Shown in pieces: positions 38,790 to 52,459 of a stretch of 64,000 bases of DNA. Source of the stretch: Cercis canadensis (Eukaryota > Streptophyta > Magnoliopsida > Fabales > Fabaceae); contig QAOA01008075.1 of the NCBI GenBank assembly GCA_003255065.1, positions 384,608 through 448,607 on the forward strand, read 5' to 3'. A model generated the notes under the pieces. It saw only the letters and a program-made list of their open reading frames with translations. It searched no databases and was not told where the DNA came from. A program made the translations under genes and the position numbers. The first letter of the stretch is position 1; every line of letters begins with the position of its first letter.

Positions 38790-39210
38790 GACCCTGTTAT
38801 AGTTCATCCCTGTTTCTAACTCGGATATTTTTCTTATGGTTCACTGTATCTGGGGCTGCATAGTTGCCTGGTGAGTCACTATATCTGGCCCAGGGCCCTG
38901 TTTCGGTTTGTCCCTATTTCTGACTCGGATATTTTTCTTATGGTTACCTGTATCTGGGATTGGACAGTTTCCTGGTGAGTCACTATATCTGCCCCAGCAC
39001 CCTGTTTCAGTTCATCCCTGTTTCTAACTCGGATATTTTTCTTATGGTTCACTGTATCTGGGGCTGCATAGTTGCCTGGTGAGTCACTATATCTGGCCCA
39101 GGGCCCTGTTTCGGTTTGTCCCTATTTCTGACTCGGATATTTTTCTTATGGTTCACTTTATTTGGGACTGGACAGTTTCCTGGTGAGTCACTATATCTGC
39201 CCCGGGACCC
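38790..39210 (+). repeat. 208-bp (two-monomer) tandem duplication
   Basis: The private variant GCATAGTTGCCTGG lies at about 38858 and again 208 bp on, in each case followed by CGGTTTGTCCC. Between them is a TATGGTTACCTGTATCTGGG patch, also found at about 37255 in an A-type unit. The structure records unequal exchange between non-equivalent HOR positions and coincides with the missing A unit. Confidence 0.82.
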
Positions 39211-42200
39211 TGTTTCGGTTCATCCCTGTTTCTAATTGTTTCTAACTCGGATATTTTTCTTATAGTTCACAGTAGAGAGGACTAGACAGTTTCCTGGTGA
39301 GTCACTATCTCTTCCCCGGGACCCTGTTTCGGTTCATCCCTATTTCTAAATATTTCTAACTTGAATATTTTTCTTATAATTCACTGTATCTAGGACTGGA
39401 CAGTTTCCTGGTGAGTCACTATATCTGCCTCGGGAGCCGTTTTCGGTTCATCCCTTTTTCTAACTCGGATATTTTGCTTATGGTTCACTGTACCTGGGGC
39501 TGGACAGTTTTTTGGTGAGTCACTATAAATGCCCCGGGACCCTTTTTCGGTTCATCCTAGTTTCTAACTGTTTCTAACTCGGATATTTTTCTTTTGGTTC
39601 ACTGTATCTGGGGCTGGACAGTTTCCGGGTGAGTCACTATTTTAGGCCCAGGGCCCTGTTTCGGTTCATCCCTTTTTCTAACTCGGATATTTTTCTTATG
39701 GTTCACTGTACTTGGGGCTGGACAGTTTCCTGGTGAGTCACTATATCTAGCCCAGGGCCCTGTTTTGGTTCGTCCCCTATTTCTGACTCGGTTATTTTTC
39801 TTATGGTTCACTTTATCTGGGACAGGACAGTTTCTTTGTGAGTCACTATATCTGCCCCGGAACCCTGTTTCGGTTCATCCCTGGTTCTAAATGTTTCTAA
39901 CTCGGATATTTTTCTTATAATTCTCTGTATCGAGCACTAGACAGATTCCTGGTGAGTCACTATATCTGCCCCGGGACCCATTTTCGGTTCATCCCTATTT
40001 CTAACTTGGATATTTACCTGATGGTTCACTGTACCTGGGGCTGGACAGTTTCCTGGTGAGTCACTATATATGCCCCAGGACAGTTTTTCGGTTCATCCCA
40101 GTTTCTAACTGTTTCTAACTCGGATATTTTTCTATTGGTTCACTGTATCTGGGGCTGGACAGTTTCCTGGTGAGGCAATATATCTGCCTCGAGACCCGTT
40201 TTCGGTTCATCCCTATTTCTAACTCGGATATTTTGCTTATGATTCACTGTACCTGGGGCTGGACAGTTTCCTGGTGAGACACTATATCTGCCCCGGGACC
40301 CTTTTTCGGTTCATCCCTATTTTTAAATGTTTCTAACTCAGATATTTTTCTTAGAATTCACTGTATCTATGACTGGACAGATTCCTGGTGAGTCACTATA
40401 TTTGCCCCGGGACCCTGTTTCGGTCCATCCCTGTTTCTAACTCAGATATTTTTCTTCTGGTTCACTATATCTGCCTCGGGACCCGTTTTCGGTTCATCCC
40501 TTTTTCTAACTCGGATATTTTTCTTATGGTTCACTTTATCTGGGACTGGATAGTTTGCTTGTGAGTCACTATATCTGCACCGAGACCCTATTTCGGTTCA
40601 TCCCTATTTCTAAATGTTTCTAACTCGTATATTTTTCTTATAGTGCACTTTATCGAGGACTGGACAGACTCCTGGCGAGTCACTATATCTGCCCCGGGAC
40701 CCGCTTTTGGTACATCCCTATTTCTAACTGTTTCTCACTCAGATATTTTTCTTACGGTTCATTGTATCTAGGGCTAGATAGTTTCCTGGTGGGTCACTAT
40801 ATCTACCCCGGGACCCTGTTTCTGTTCATCCCTGTTTCTAACTTTTTCTTACTCGGATATTTTTCTTATGGTTCACTGTATCTGGGGCTGGACAGTTTCC
40901 GGGTGAGTCACTATTTTAGGCCCAGGGCCCTGTTTCGGTTCATCCCTGTTTCTGTGTCAGATATTTTTCTTATGGTTCCCTATATCTGGGACTGGACAGT
41001 TTCCTGGCGAGTCACTATATCTGCCCCAGGACCCTGTTTCGGTTCATCCATGTTTCTAACAGTTTCTTACTTGGATATTTTTCTTTTGGTTCACTGTATC
41101 TAGGGCTGGACAGTTTCGTGGTGAGTCACTATATCTGCCTCGGGACCCTGTTTCAGTTCATCCCTGTTTCTAACTCGGATATTTTTCTTATGGTTCACTG
41201 TATCTGGGGCTGCATAGTTTCCTGGTGAGTCACTATATCTGGCCCAGGGCCCTGTTTCGGTTCGTCCCTATTTCTGACTCGGATATTTTTCTTATGGTTC
41301 ACTTTATCTGGGACTGGACAGTTTCCTGGTGAGTCACTATATCTGCCCCGGGACCCTGTTTCGGTTCATCACTGTTTCTAAATGTTTCTAACTCGGATAT
41401 TTTTCTTATAGTTCACTGTAGAGAGGACTAGACAGTTTCCTCGTGAGTCATTATCTCTGCCCCGGGACCCTGTTTCGGTTCATCCCTGTTTCAAAATATT
41501 TCTAACTTGAATATTTTTCTTATAATTCACTGTATCTAGGACTGGACAGTTTCCTGGTGAGTCACTATATCTGCCTCGGGAGCCATTTTCGGTTCATCCC
41601 TTTTTCTAACTCGGATATTTTGCTTATGGTTCACTGTACCTGGGGCTGGACAGTTTTCTGGTGAGTCACTATAAATGATCTGGGACCCTTTTTCGGTTCA
41701 TCCTAGTTTTTAACTGTTTCTAACTCGGATATTTTGTTTTGGTTCACTGTATCTGGGGCTGGACAGATTCCTGGTGAGTCACTATATCTACCCCGGGACC
41801 TTGTTTCGGTTCATCCCTGTTTCTAACTCAGATATTTTTCTTCTGGTTCACTGTATCCGCCTTGGGACCCGTTTTCGGTTCATCCCTTTTTCTAACTGGG
41901 ATATTTTTCTTATGGTTCACTTTATTTGGGCCTGGACAGTTTCCTGGTGAGTCACTATATCTGTTCTGGGACCCTGTTTCGGTTCATCCTTGTTTCTAAA
42001 TGTTTCTAACTCGTATATTTTTCTTATAGTGCACTGTGTCGAGGACCGGACATATTCCTGGCAAGTCACTATATCTGCCCCGGGACCAGCTTTCGGTACA
42101 TCCCTGTTTCTAACAGTTTCTGACTCAGATATTTTTCTTACGGTTCACTGTATCTAGGGCTAGACAGTTTCCTGGTGAGTCACTATATCTACCCCGGGAC

Positions 42201-45200
42201 CCTGTTTCTGTTCGTCCCTGTTTCTAACTATTTCTTATTCGGATATTTTTCTTATGGTTCACTGTATCTGGGGCTGGCCAGTTTCCGGGTGAGTCACTAT
42301 TTCATGCCCAGGGTCCTGTTTCGGTTCATCCTTTTTTCTGAGTTAGATATTTTTCTTATGGTTCCCTGTATCTGGGACTGGACAGTTTCCTGGTGAGTCA
42401 CTATATCTGCCCCAGCACCCTGTTTCAGTTCATCCCTGTTTCTAACTCGGATATTTTTCTTATGGTTCACTGTATCTGGGGCTGCATAGTTTCCTGGTGA
42501 GTCACTATATCTGGCCCAGGGCCCTGTTTTGGTTCGTCCCTATTTCTGACTCGGATATTTTTCTTATGGTTCACTTTATCTGGGACTGGACAGTTTCTTG
42601 GTGAGTCACTATATCTGCCCCGGAACCCTGTTTCGGTTCATCCCTGTTTCTAAATGTTTCTAACTCGGATATTTTTCTTATAGTTCACTGTATCGAGGAC
42701 TAGACAGATTCCTGGTGAGTCACTATATCTGCCCCAGGTCCCGTTTTCGGTTCATCCCTGTTTCTAACTTGGATATTTACCTGATGGTTCACTGTACCTG
42801 GGGCTGGACAGTTTCCTGGTGAGTCACTATATATGCCCCGGGACAGTTTTTCGGTTCATCCCAGTTTCTAACTGTTTCTAACTCGGATATTTTTCTTTTG
42901 GTTCACTGTATCTGGGGCTGGACAGTTTCTTGGTGAGGCAATATATCTGCCTCGAGACCCATTTTCGGTTCATCCCTATTTCTAACTCGGATATTTTGCT
43001 TATGATTCACTGTACCTGGGGCTGGACAGTTTCCTAGTGAGACACTATATCTGCCCCGGGACCCTTTTTCGGTCCATCCCTGTTTCTAACTCAGATATTT
43101 TTCTTCTGGTTCACTATATCTGCCTCGGGACCCGTTTTCGGTTCATCCCTTTTTCTAACTCGGATATTTTTCTTATGGTTCACTTTATCTGGGAGTGGAT
43201 AGTTTTCTTGTGAGTCACTATATTTGCTCCGGGACCCTGTTTCGGTTCATCCCTGTTTCTAAATGTTTCTAACTCGTATATTTTTCTTATAGTGCACTTT
43301 ATCGAGGACTGGACAGACTCTTGGCGAGTCACTATATCTGCCCCGGAACCCGCTTTCGATACATCCCTGTTTCTAACTGTTTCTCACTGAGATATTTTTC
43401 TTACAGTTCACTGTAGCTAGGGCTAGACAGTTTCCTGGTGAGTCACTATATCTACCCCGGGACCCTGTTTCTGTTCATCCCTGTTTCTAACTTTTTCTTA
43501 CTCGGATATTTTTCTTATTGTTCACTGTATCTGGGGCTGGACAGTTTCCGGGTGAGTCACTATTTTAGGCCCAGGGCCCTAATTCGGTTCATCCCTGTTT
43601 TTGTGTCAGATATTTTTCATATGGTTCCATGTATCTGGGACTGGACAGTTTCCTGGTGAGTCACTATATCTGCCCCAGGACCCTGTTTCAGTTCATCCCT
43701 GTTTCTAACAGTTTCTTACTTGGATATTTTTCTTTTGGTTCACTGTATATAGGGCTGGACAGTTTCCTGGTGAGTCACTATATCTGCCTCGGGACCCTGT
43801 TTTAGTTCATACCTGTTTCTAACTTGAATATTTTTCTTATAATTCACTGTATCTAGGACTGGACAGTTTCCTGGTGAGTCACTATATCTGCCTCGGGAGC
43901 CATTTTCGGTTCATCCCTTTTTCTAACTCGGATATTTTGCTTATGGTTCACTGTACGTGGGGCTAGACAGTTTTCGGGTGAGTCACTATAAATGCCCCGG
44001 GACCCTTTTTCGGTTCATTCTAGTTTCTAACTGTTTCTAACTCGGATATTTATCTTTTGGTTCACTGTATCTAGGGCTGGACAGTTTCCTGGTGAGTCAC
44101 TATATCTGCCTCGGGACCCTGTTTCGGTTCATCCCTGTTTCTAATTCAGATATTTTTCTTCTGGTTCACTGTATCCGCCTCGGGACTCGTTTTCGGTTCA
44201 TCCCTTTTTCTAACTCGGATATTTTTCTTATGGTTCACTTTATCTGGGACTGGACAGTTTCCTGGTGAGTCACTATATCTGTTCTGGGACCCTGTTTCGG
44301 TTCATCCCTGTTTCTAAATGTTTCTAAATCGTATATTTTTCTTATAGTGCACTGTATCGAGGACCGGACAGATTCCTGGCAAGTCACTATATCTGCCCCG
44401 GGACCCGATTTCGGTACATCCCTGTTTCTAACAGTTTCTGACTCAGATATTTTTCTTACAGTTCACTGTATCTAGGGCTAGACAGTTTACTGGTGAGTCA
44501 CTATATCTACCTCGGGACCCTGTATCTAGGGCTGGATAGTTTCCTGGTGAGTCACTATATCTGGCCCAGGGCCTTGTTTTGGTTCGTCCCTATTTCTGAC
44601 TCGGATATTTTTCTTATGGTTCACTTTATCTGGGACTGGACAGTTTCTTGGTGAGTCACTATATCTGCCGCGGAACCCTGTTTCGTTTCATCCTTGTTTC
44701 TAAATGTTTCTAACTCGTATATTTTTCTTATAATGCACCTTATCGAGGACTGGACAGACTCCTGGCGAGTCACTATATCTGCCCCGGGACCCGCTTTCGG
44801 TACATCCCTGTTTCTAACTGTTTCTCAGTCAGATATTTTTCTTACGGTTCACTGTATCTAGGGTTAGACAGTTTCCTGGTGAGTCACTATATTTACCCCG
44901 GGACTCTGTTTCTGGTCATCCCTATTTCTAACTGTTTCTTACTCGGATATTTTTCTTATGGTTCACTGTATCTGGGGCTGGACAGTTTCCGGGTGAGTCT
45001 CTATTTAAGGCCCAGGGCCCTGTTTCGGTTCATCCCTGTTTCTGAGTCATATATTTTTCTTATAGTTCCCTGTATCTGGGACTGGACAGTTTCCTAGTGA
45101 GTCACTATATCTGCCTAGGACCCTGTTTCGGTTCAATTCTTTTTCTAACAGTTTCTTACTTGGATATTTTTCTTTTGGTTCGCTGTATCTAGGGCTAGAC

Positions 45201-47864
45201 AGTTTCCTGGTTAGTCACTATATCTGCTTCGGGACCCTGTTTCAGTTCATCCCTGTTTCTAACTCGGATATTTTTCTTATGGTTCACTTTATTTGGGACT
45301 GGACAGTTTCCTGGTGAGTCATTATATCTGCCCCGGGACCCTGTTTCGGTTCATCCTTGTTTCTAAATGTTTCTAACTAGGATATTTTTCTTATAGTTCA
45401 CTGTATAAAGGACTGGACAGTTTCCTGGTGAGTAACTATATCTGCCCCGGGACCCTGTTTCGGTTCATCCCTGTTTCTAAATATTTCTAACTCGAATATT
45501 TTTCTTATAATTCACTGTATCTAGGACTGGACAGTTTTCTGGTGAGTCACTATATCTGCCTCGAGAGCCGTTTTCAGTTTATCCCTTTTTCTAACTCGGA
45601 TATCTTGCCTATGGTTCACTGTCCGTGGGGCTGGACAGTTTCCTGGTGAGTCACTATAAATGCCCCGGGACCCTTTTTCGATTCATCCTAGTTTCTAACA
45701 GTTTCTGACTCGGATATTTTTGTTACGGTTCACTGTATCTAGGGCTAGACAGTTTCCTGGTGAGTCACTATATCTACTCGGGACCCTGTTTCGGTTCATC
45801 CCTTTTTCTGAGTCAGATATTTTTCTTACGGTTCCCTGTATCTGGGACTGGACAGTTTCCTGGTGAGTCACTATATCTACCCCAGGACCCTGTTTCAGTT
45901 CATCCCTGTTTCTAACTCGAATATTTTTCTTATGGTTCACTGTATCTGGGGTTGGATAGTTTCCTGGTGAGTCACTATATCTGGCCCAGGGCCCTGTTTT
46001 GTTTCGTCCCTATTTCTGACTCGGATATTTTTCTTATGGTTCACTTTATCTGGGACTGGACAGTTTCTTGGTGAGTCACTATATCTGCCCCGGAACCCTG
46101 TTTCGGTTCATCCCTGTTTCTAACTCAGATATTTTTCTTCTGGTTCACTGTATCTGCCTCGGGACCCGTTTTTGGTTCATCCCTTTTTCTAACTCGGATA
46201 TTTTACTTATGGTTCACTTTATCTGGGACTGGACAGTTTCCTAGTGAGTCACTATATCTGCTCCGGGACCCTGTTTCGGTACATCCCTGTTTCTAAATGT
46301 TTCTAACTCGTATATTTTTCTAATAGTGCACTTTATCGAGTACTGGACAGACTCCTGGCGAGTCACTATATCTGCCCCTGGACCCGCTTTCGGTACATCC
46401 CTGTTTCTAACTGTTTCTCACTCAGATATTTTTTTTACGGTTCACTATATCTAGGGCTAGACAGTTTCCTGGTGAGTCACTATATCTACCCCGGGACCCT
46501 GTTTCTGTTCATCCCTGTTTCTAACTGTTTCTTACTCGGATATTTTTCTTATGGTTCACTGTATCTGGGGCTGGACAGTTTCCAGGTGAGTCACTAGTTA
46601 AGGCCCAGGGCCCTGTTTCGGTTCATCCCTGTTTCTGAGTCAGATATTTTTCTTATGGTTCCCTGTATCTGGGACTGGACAGTTTCCTGGTGAGTCACTA
46701 TATCTGCCCCAGGACCCGGTTTCGGTTCATCCCTGTTTCTAACAGTTTCTTACTTGGATATTCTTCTTTTAGGTCACTGTATCTAGGGCTGGACAGTTTC
46801 CTGGTGAGTCACTATATCTGCCCCAGCACCCTGTTTCAGTTCATCCCTGTTTCTAACTCGGATATTTTTCTTATGGTTCACTGTATCTGGGGCTGCATAG
46901 TTTCCTGGTGAGTCACTATATCTGGCCCAGGGCCCTGTTTCGGTTCGTCCTTATTTCTGACTCGGATATTTTTCTTATGGTTCACTTTATCTGGGACTGG
47001 ACAGTTTCCAGGTGAGTCACTATATCTGCCCCGGGACCCTGTTTCGGTTCATCCCTGTTTCTAAATGTTTCAAACTTGGATATTTTTCTTATAGTTCACT
47101 GTAGAGAGGACTAGACAGTTTCCTGGGGAGTCACTATCTCTGCCCCGGGACCCTGTTTCGGTTCATCCCTATTTCTAAATATTTCTAACTTGAATATTTT
47201 TCTTATAATTCACTGTATCTAGGACTGGACAATTTCCTGGTGAGTAACTATATCTGCCTCGGGAGTCATTTTCGGTTCATCCCTTTTTCTAACTCGGATA
47301 TTTTGCTTATGGTTCACTGTACCTGGGGCTAGAAAGTTTTTTGGTGAGTCACTATAAATGCCCCGGGACCCTTTTTCGGTTCATTCTAGTTTCTAACTGT
47401 TTCTAACTCGGATATTTTTCTTTTGGTTCACTGTATCTAGGGCTGGATAGATTCTTGGTGAGTCACTATATCTGCCCGGGACCCTATTTCGGTTCATCCC
47501 TGTTTCTAACTCAGATATTTTTCTTCTGGTTCACTGTATCCGCCTCGGGACCCGTTTTCGGTTCATCTCTTTTTCTAACTCGGATATTTTTCTTATGGTT
47601 CACTTTATCTTGGACTGGACAGTTTCCTAGTGAGTCACTATATCTGTTCTGGGACCCTGTTTCGGTTCATCCCTGTTTCTAACTCGGATATTTACCTTAT
47701 GGTTCATGTACCTGGGGCTGGACAGTTTCCTGGTGAGTCACTTTATATGCCCCGGGACCCTTTTTCGGTACATCCCTGTTTCTAACAGTTTCTGACTCAG
47801 ATATTTTTCTTACGGTTCACTGTATCTAGGGCTAGACAGTATCCTGGTGAGTCACTATATCTAC

Positions 47865-47895
47865 CCCGGGACCCTGTATCTAAGGCTGGATAGTT
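47865..47895 (+). repeat. Fusion monomer (ACCCTGTATCTA junction)
   Basis: GGGACCCTGTATCTAAGGCTGG fuses the ACCCTGT of one monomer to the TGTATCTGGGGCTGG of the next, removing most of the intervening sequence through shared CTGT. The same type of junction is at about 44518, and both lie at equivalent HOR positions, so the fused form has been copied along with its HOR. Confidence 0.75.
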
Positions 47896-50800
47896 TCCTG
47901 GTGAGTCACTCTATCTGGCCCAGGGCCCTGTTTTGGTTCGTCCCTATTTCTGACTCGAATATTTTTCTTATGGTTCACTTTATCTGGGACTGGACAGTTT
48001 CTCGGTGAGTCACTATATCTGACGCGGAACCCTGTTTTGGTTCATAACTGTTTCTAAATGTTTCTAACTCGGATATTTTTCTTATAGTTCACTGTATCGA
48101 GGACTGTCAGATTCCTGGTGAGTCACTATATCTGCCCCGGGACCCATTTTCGGTTCATCCCTGTTTCTAACTCGGATATTTACCTTATGGTTCACTATAC
48201 CTGGGGCTGGACAGTTTCCTGGTGAGTCACTATATATGCCCCGGGACCCTTTTTCGGTTCTTCCCAGTTCCTAACTGTTTCTAACTCGGATATTTTTCTT
48301 TTGGTTCACTGTATCTAGGGCTGGACAGATTCTTGTTGAGTCACTATATCTGCCCGGGACCCTGTTTCGGTTCATCCCTGTTTCTAACTCAGAAATTTTT
48401 CTTCTGGTTCACTGTATCTGCCTCGGGACCCGTTTTCGGTTCATCCCTTTTTCTAACTCGAATATTTTTCTTATGGTTCACTTTATCTGGGACTGGACAG
48501 TTTCCTTGTGAGTCACTATATATGCTCCGGGACCCTGTTTCGGATCATCCCTGTTTCTAAATGTTTCTAACTCGTATATTTTTTCTTATAGTGCACTTTA
48601 TCGAGGACTGGACAGACTCCTGGCGAGTCACTATATCTGCCCCTGGACCCGCTTTCGGTACATCCCTGTTTCTAACTGTTTCTCACTCAGATATTTTTCT
48701 TACGGTTCACTGTATCTAGGGTTAGACAGTTTCCTGGTGAGTCACTATATTTACCCCGGGACTCTGTTTCTGTTCATCCCTGTTTCTAACTGTTTCTTAC
48801 TCGGATATTTTTCTTATGGTTCACTGTATCTGGGGCTGGACAATTTCCTGGTGAGTCACTATATCTGCCCAGGACCCTGTTTCGGTTCATTTCTGTTTCT
48901 AACAGTTTCTTACTTGGATATTTTTCTTTTGGTTCACTGTATCTAGGGCTGGACAGTTTCCTGATGAGTCACTATATCTGCTCCGGGACCCTGTTTCAGT
49001 TCATCTCTGTTTCTAACTCGGATGTTTTTCTTATGGTTCACTTTATTTGGGACTGGACAGTTTCCTGGTGAGTCACTATATCTGCCCCGGGAACCTGTTT
49101 CGGTTCATCCTTGTTTCTAAATGTTTCTAACTCGGATATTTTTCTTATAGTTCACTGTATAGAGGACTGGACAGTTTCCTGGTGAGTAACTATCTCTGCC
49201 TCGGGACCCTGTTTCGGTTCATCCCTGTTTCTAAATATTTCTAACTCGAATATTTTTCTTATAATTCACTGTATCTAGGACTGGACAGTTTCCTGGTGAG
49301 TCACTATATCTGCCTCGGGAGCCGTTTTCGGTTCATCCCTTTTACTAACTCGGATATCTTGCTTATGGTTCACTGTCCGTGGGGCTGGACAGTTTCCTGG
49401 TGAGTCACTATAAATTCCCCGGGACCCTTTTTCGGTTCATCCTAGTTTCTAACTGTTTCTAACTCGGATATTTTTCTTTTGGTTCACTGTATCTGGGGCT
49501 GGACGGATTCCTGGAGAGTCACTATATCTGCCCGGGACCCTGTTTCGGTTCATCCATGTTTCTAAATGTTTCTAACTCGTATATTTTTCTTGTAGTGCAC
49601 TGTATCGAGGACCGGACAGATTCCTGGCAAGTCACTATATCTGCCCCGGGACCCGTTTTCGGTACATCCCTGTTTCTAACAGTTTCTGACTCAGATATTT
49701 TTCTTACGGTTCACTGTATCTAGGGCTAGACAGTTTCCTGGTGAGTCACTATATCTACTCGGGACCTTATTTCTGTTCATCCCTGTTTCTAACTGTTTCT
49801 TACTGGATATTTTTCTTATGGTTCACTGTATCTGGGGCTGGACAGTTTCCGGGTGAATCACTATTTCAGGCCCAGGGTCCTCTTTCGGTTCATCCCTTTT
49901 TCTGAGTCAGATATTTTTCTTATGGTTCCCTGTATCTGGGACTCGACAGTTTCCTGGTGAGTCACTATATCTGCCCCAGGACCCTGTTTCAGTTCATCCC
50001 TGTTTCTAACTCGGATATTTACCTTATGGTTCATTGTACCTGGGGTTGGATAGTTTCCTGGTGAGTCACTATATCTGCCCCAGGACCCTGTTTCGGTTCA
50101 TCCCTGTTTCTAAATGTTTCTAACTCGGATATTTTTCTTATAGTTCACTGTATCGAGGACTGGACAAATTCCTGGAGAGTCACTATATCTGCCACGGGAC
50201 CCGTTTTCGGTTCATCCCTGTTTCTAACTCGGATATTTACCTTATGGTTCATTGTACCTGGGGTTGGACAGTTTCCTGGTGAGTCACTATATATGCCCCG
50301 GGACCCTTTTTCGGTTCATCCCAGTTTCTAATTGTTTCTAACTTGGATATTTTTCTTTTGGTTCACTGTATCTGGGGCTGGACAGTTTCTTGGTGAGGCA
50401 ATATATCTGCCTTGAGACCCGTTTTCGGTTCATCCCTATTTCTAACTAGGATATTTTGCTTAGGGTTCACTGTATCTAGGGCTAGACAGTTTCCTGGTGA
50501 GTCACTATATCTACCCGGGACCCTGTTTCTGTTCATCCCTGTTTCTTACTCGGATATTTTTCTTATGGTTCACTGTATTTGGGGCTGGACAGTTTCCGGG
50601 TGAGTCACTATTTAAGGCCCAGGACCCTGTTTCGGTTCATCCCTGTTTCTGAGTCAGATATTTTTCTTATGGTTCCCTATATCTGGGACTGGACAGTTTC
50701 CTGGTGAGTCACTATATCTGCCTCGGGACCCTGTTTCAGTTCATCCCTGTTTCTAACTCGGATATTTTTCTTATGGTTCACTGTATTTGGGGCTGCATAG

Positions 50801-51970
50801 TTTCCTGGTGAGTCACTATATCTGGCCCAGGGCCCTGTTTCGGTTCGTCCCTCTTTCTGACTCGGATATTTTTCTTATTGTTCACTTTATTTGGGACTGA
50901 ACAGTTTCCTGGTCAGTCACTATATCTGCCCCGGGACCCTGTTTCGGTTCATCCCTGTTTCTAAATGTTTCTAACTTGAATATTTTTCTTATAGTTCACT
51001 GTAGAGAGGACTAGACAGTTTCCTGGTGAGTCACTATCTCTGCCCCGGGACCCTGTTTCGGTTCATCCCTGTTTCTACATATTTCTAACTTGAATATTTT
51101 TCTTATAATTCACTGTATCTAGGACTGGACAGTTTCCTGGTGAGTCACTATATCTGCCTCGGGAGCCATTTTCGGTTCATCCCTTTTTCTAACTCGGATA
51201 TTTTGTTATGGTTCACTGTACCTGGGGCTAGACAGTTTTCAGGTGAGTCACTATAAATGCCCCGGGAACCTTTTTCGGTTCATTCTAGTTTCTAACTGTT
51301 TCTAACTCGGATATTTTTCTTTTGGTTCACTGTATCTAGGGCTGGACAGATTCTTGGTGAGTCACTATATCTGCCCCGGGACCCTGTTTCGGTTCATCCC
51401 TGTTTCTAACTCAGATATTTTTCTTCTGGTTCACTGTATCCGCCTTGGGACCCGTTTTCGGTTCATCTCTTTTTCTAACTCGGATATTTTTCTTATGGTT
51501 CACTTTATCTGGGACTGGACAGTTTCCTGGTGAGTCACTAAATCTGTTATGGGACCCTGTTTCGGTTTATCCCTGTTTCTAAATGTTTCTAACTCGTATA
51601 TTTTTCTTATAGTGCACTGTATCGAGAACCGGACAGATTCCTGACAAGTCACTATATCTGCCCCGGGACCCGCTTTCGGTACATCCCTGTTTCTAACTAT
51701 TTCTCACTCAGATATTTTTCTAACGGTTCACTGTATCTAGGGCTAGACAGTTTCCTGGTGAGTCACTATATCTACCTCGGGACCCTGTTTCTGTTCATCC
51801 CTGTTTCTAACTGTTTCTTACTCGGATATTTTTCTTATAGTTCACTGTATCTGGGGCTGGACAGTTTTCGGGTGAGTCACTATTTAAGGCCCAGGGCCCT
51901 GTTTCGGTTCATCCCTGTTTCTGAGTCAGATATTTTTCTTATGGTTCTCTGTATCTGGGACTGGACAGTT

Positions 51971-51998
51971 TCTTGGTGAGTCAGTCACTATATCTGCC
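51971..51998 (+). repeat. 4-bp slippage in TGAGTCA site
   Basis: GGTGAGTCAGTCACTATATC carries an extra GTCA relative to the consensus GGTGAGTCACTATATC. It is a tiny private slippage duplication within the most recognisable protein-binding-like word of the monomer. Confidence 0.7.
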
Positions 51999-52459
51999 CC
52001 AGGACCCTGTTTCAATTCATCCCTGTTTCTAAGTCGGATATTTTTCTTAATGTTCACTGTATCTGGGGCTGGATAGTTTCCTGGTGAGTTACTATATCTG
52101 GCCCAAGGCCCTGTTTTGGTTCGTCCCTCTTTCTGACTCGGATATTTTTCTTATGTTTCACTTTATCTGGGACTGGACAGTTTCCTGGTGAGACACTATA
52201 TCTGCCCCGGGACCCTATTTCCGTTCATCCCTATTTCTAAATGTTTCTAACTCGAATATTTTTCTTATAGTTCACTGTATAGAGGACTAGACAGTTTCCT
52301 GGTGAGTCACTATCTCTGCCCCGGGACCCTGTTTCGGTTCATCCCTGTTTCTAAATATTTCTAACTCGAATATTTTTCTTATAATTCACTGTATCTAGGA
52401 CTGGACAGTTTCCTGGTGAGGCAATATATCTGCCTTGACACCCGTTTTCGGTTCATCCC

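Larger units (their letters stand above)
32541..45100 (+). repeat. Satellite array, alternating A/B HORs (about 1.37 kb each, 2.7 kb composite)
   Basis: Two versions of the TGTTCATCC/TGTTCGTCC marker monomer alternate. Type B (TAACTTTTTCTTACTCGG, then TATTTTAGGCC and usually TTTCTGTGTCAG) is near 33601, 35699, 38435, 40795 and 43438. Type A (TCGTCCCTGTTTC, then TATTTCAGGCC or similar and TTTTTCTGAGTCAG) is near 34862, 37069 and 42175. Full B-A and A-B steps are 1370, 1366 and 1380 bp; 837 and about 1260 bp steps reflect deletions. An A unit is missing between 38435 and 40795 (2360 bp). 69-mers recur near 33270, 34530, 35370, 36740, 38110, 40460, 41840, 43110 and 44165. No other sequence is seen. 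Confidence 0.88.

Noticed and set aside
16509..45940. Minus-strand reading frames with charged peptides (e.g. VRNRDEPKQGPGADIVTHQE)
   Set aside because: They are the reverse complement of the same monomers, with the same periodicity and no independent support.
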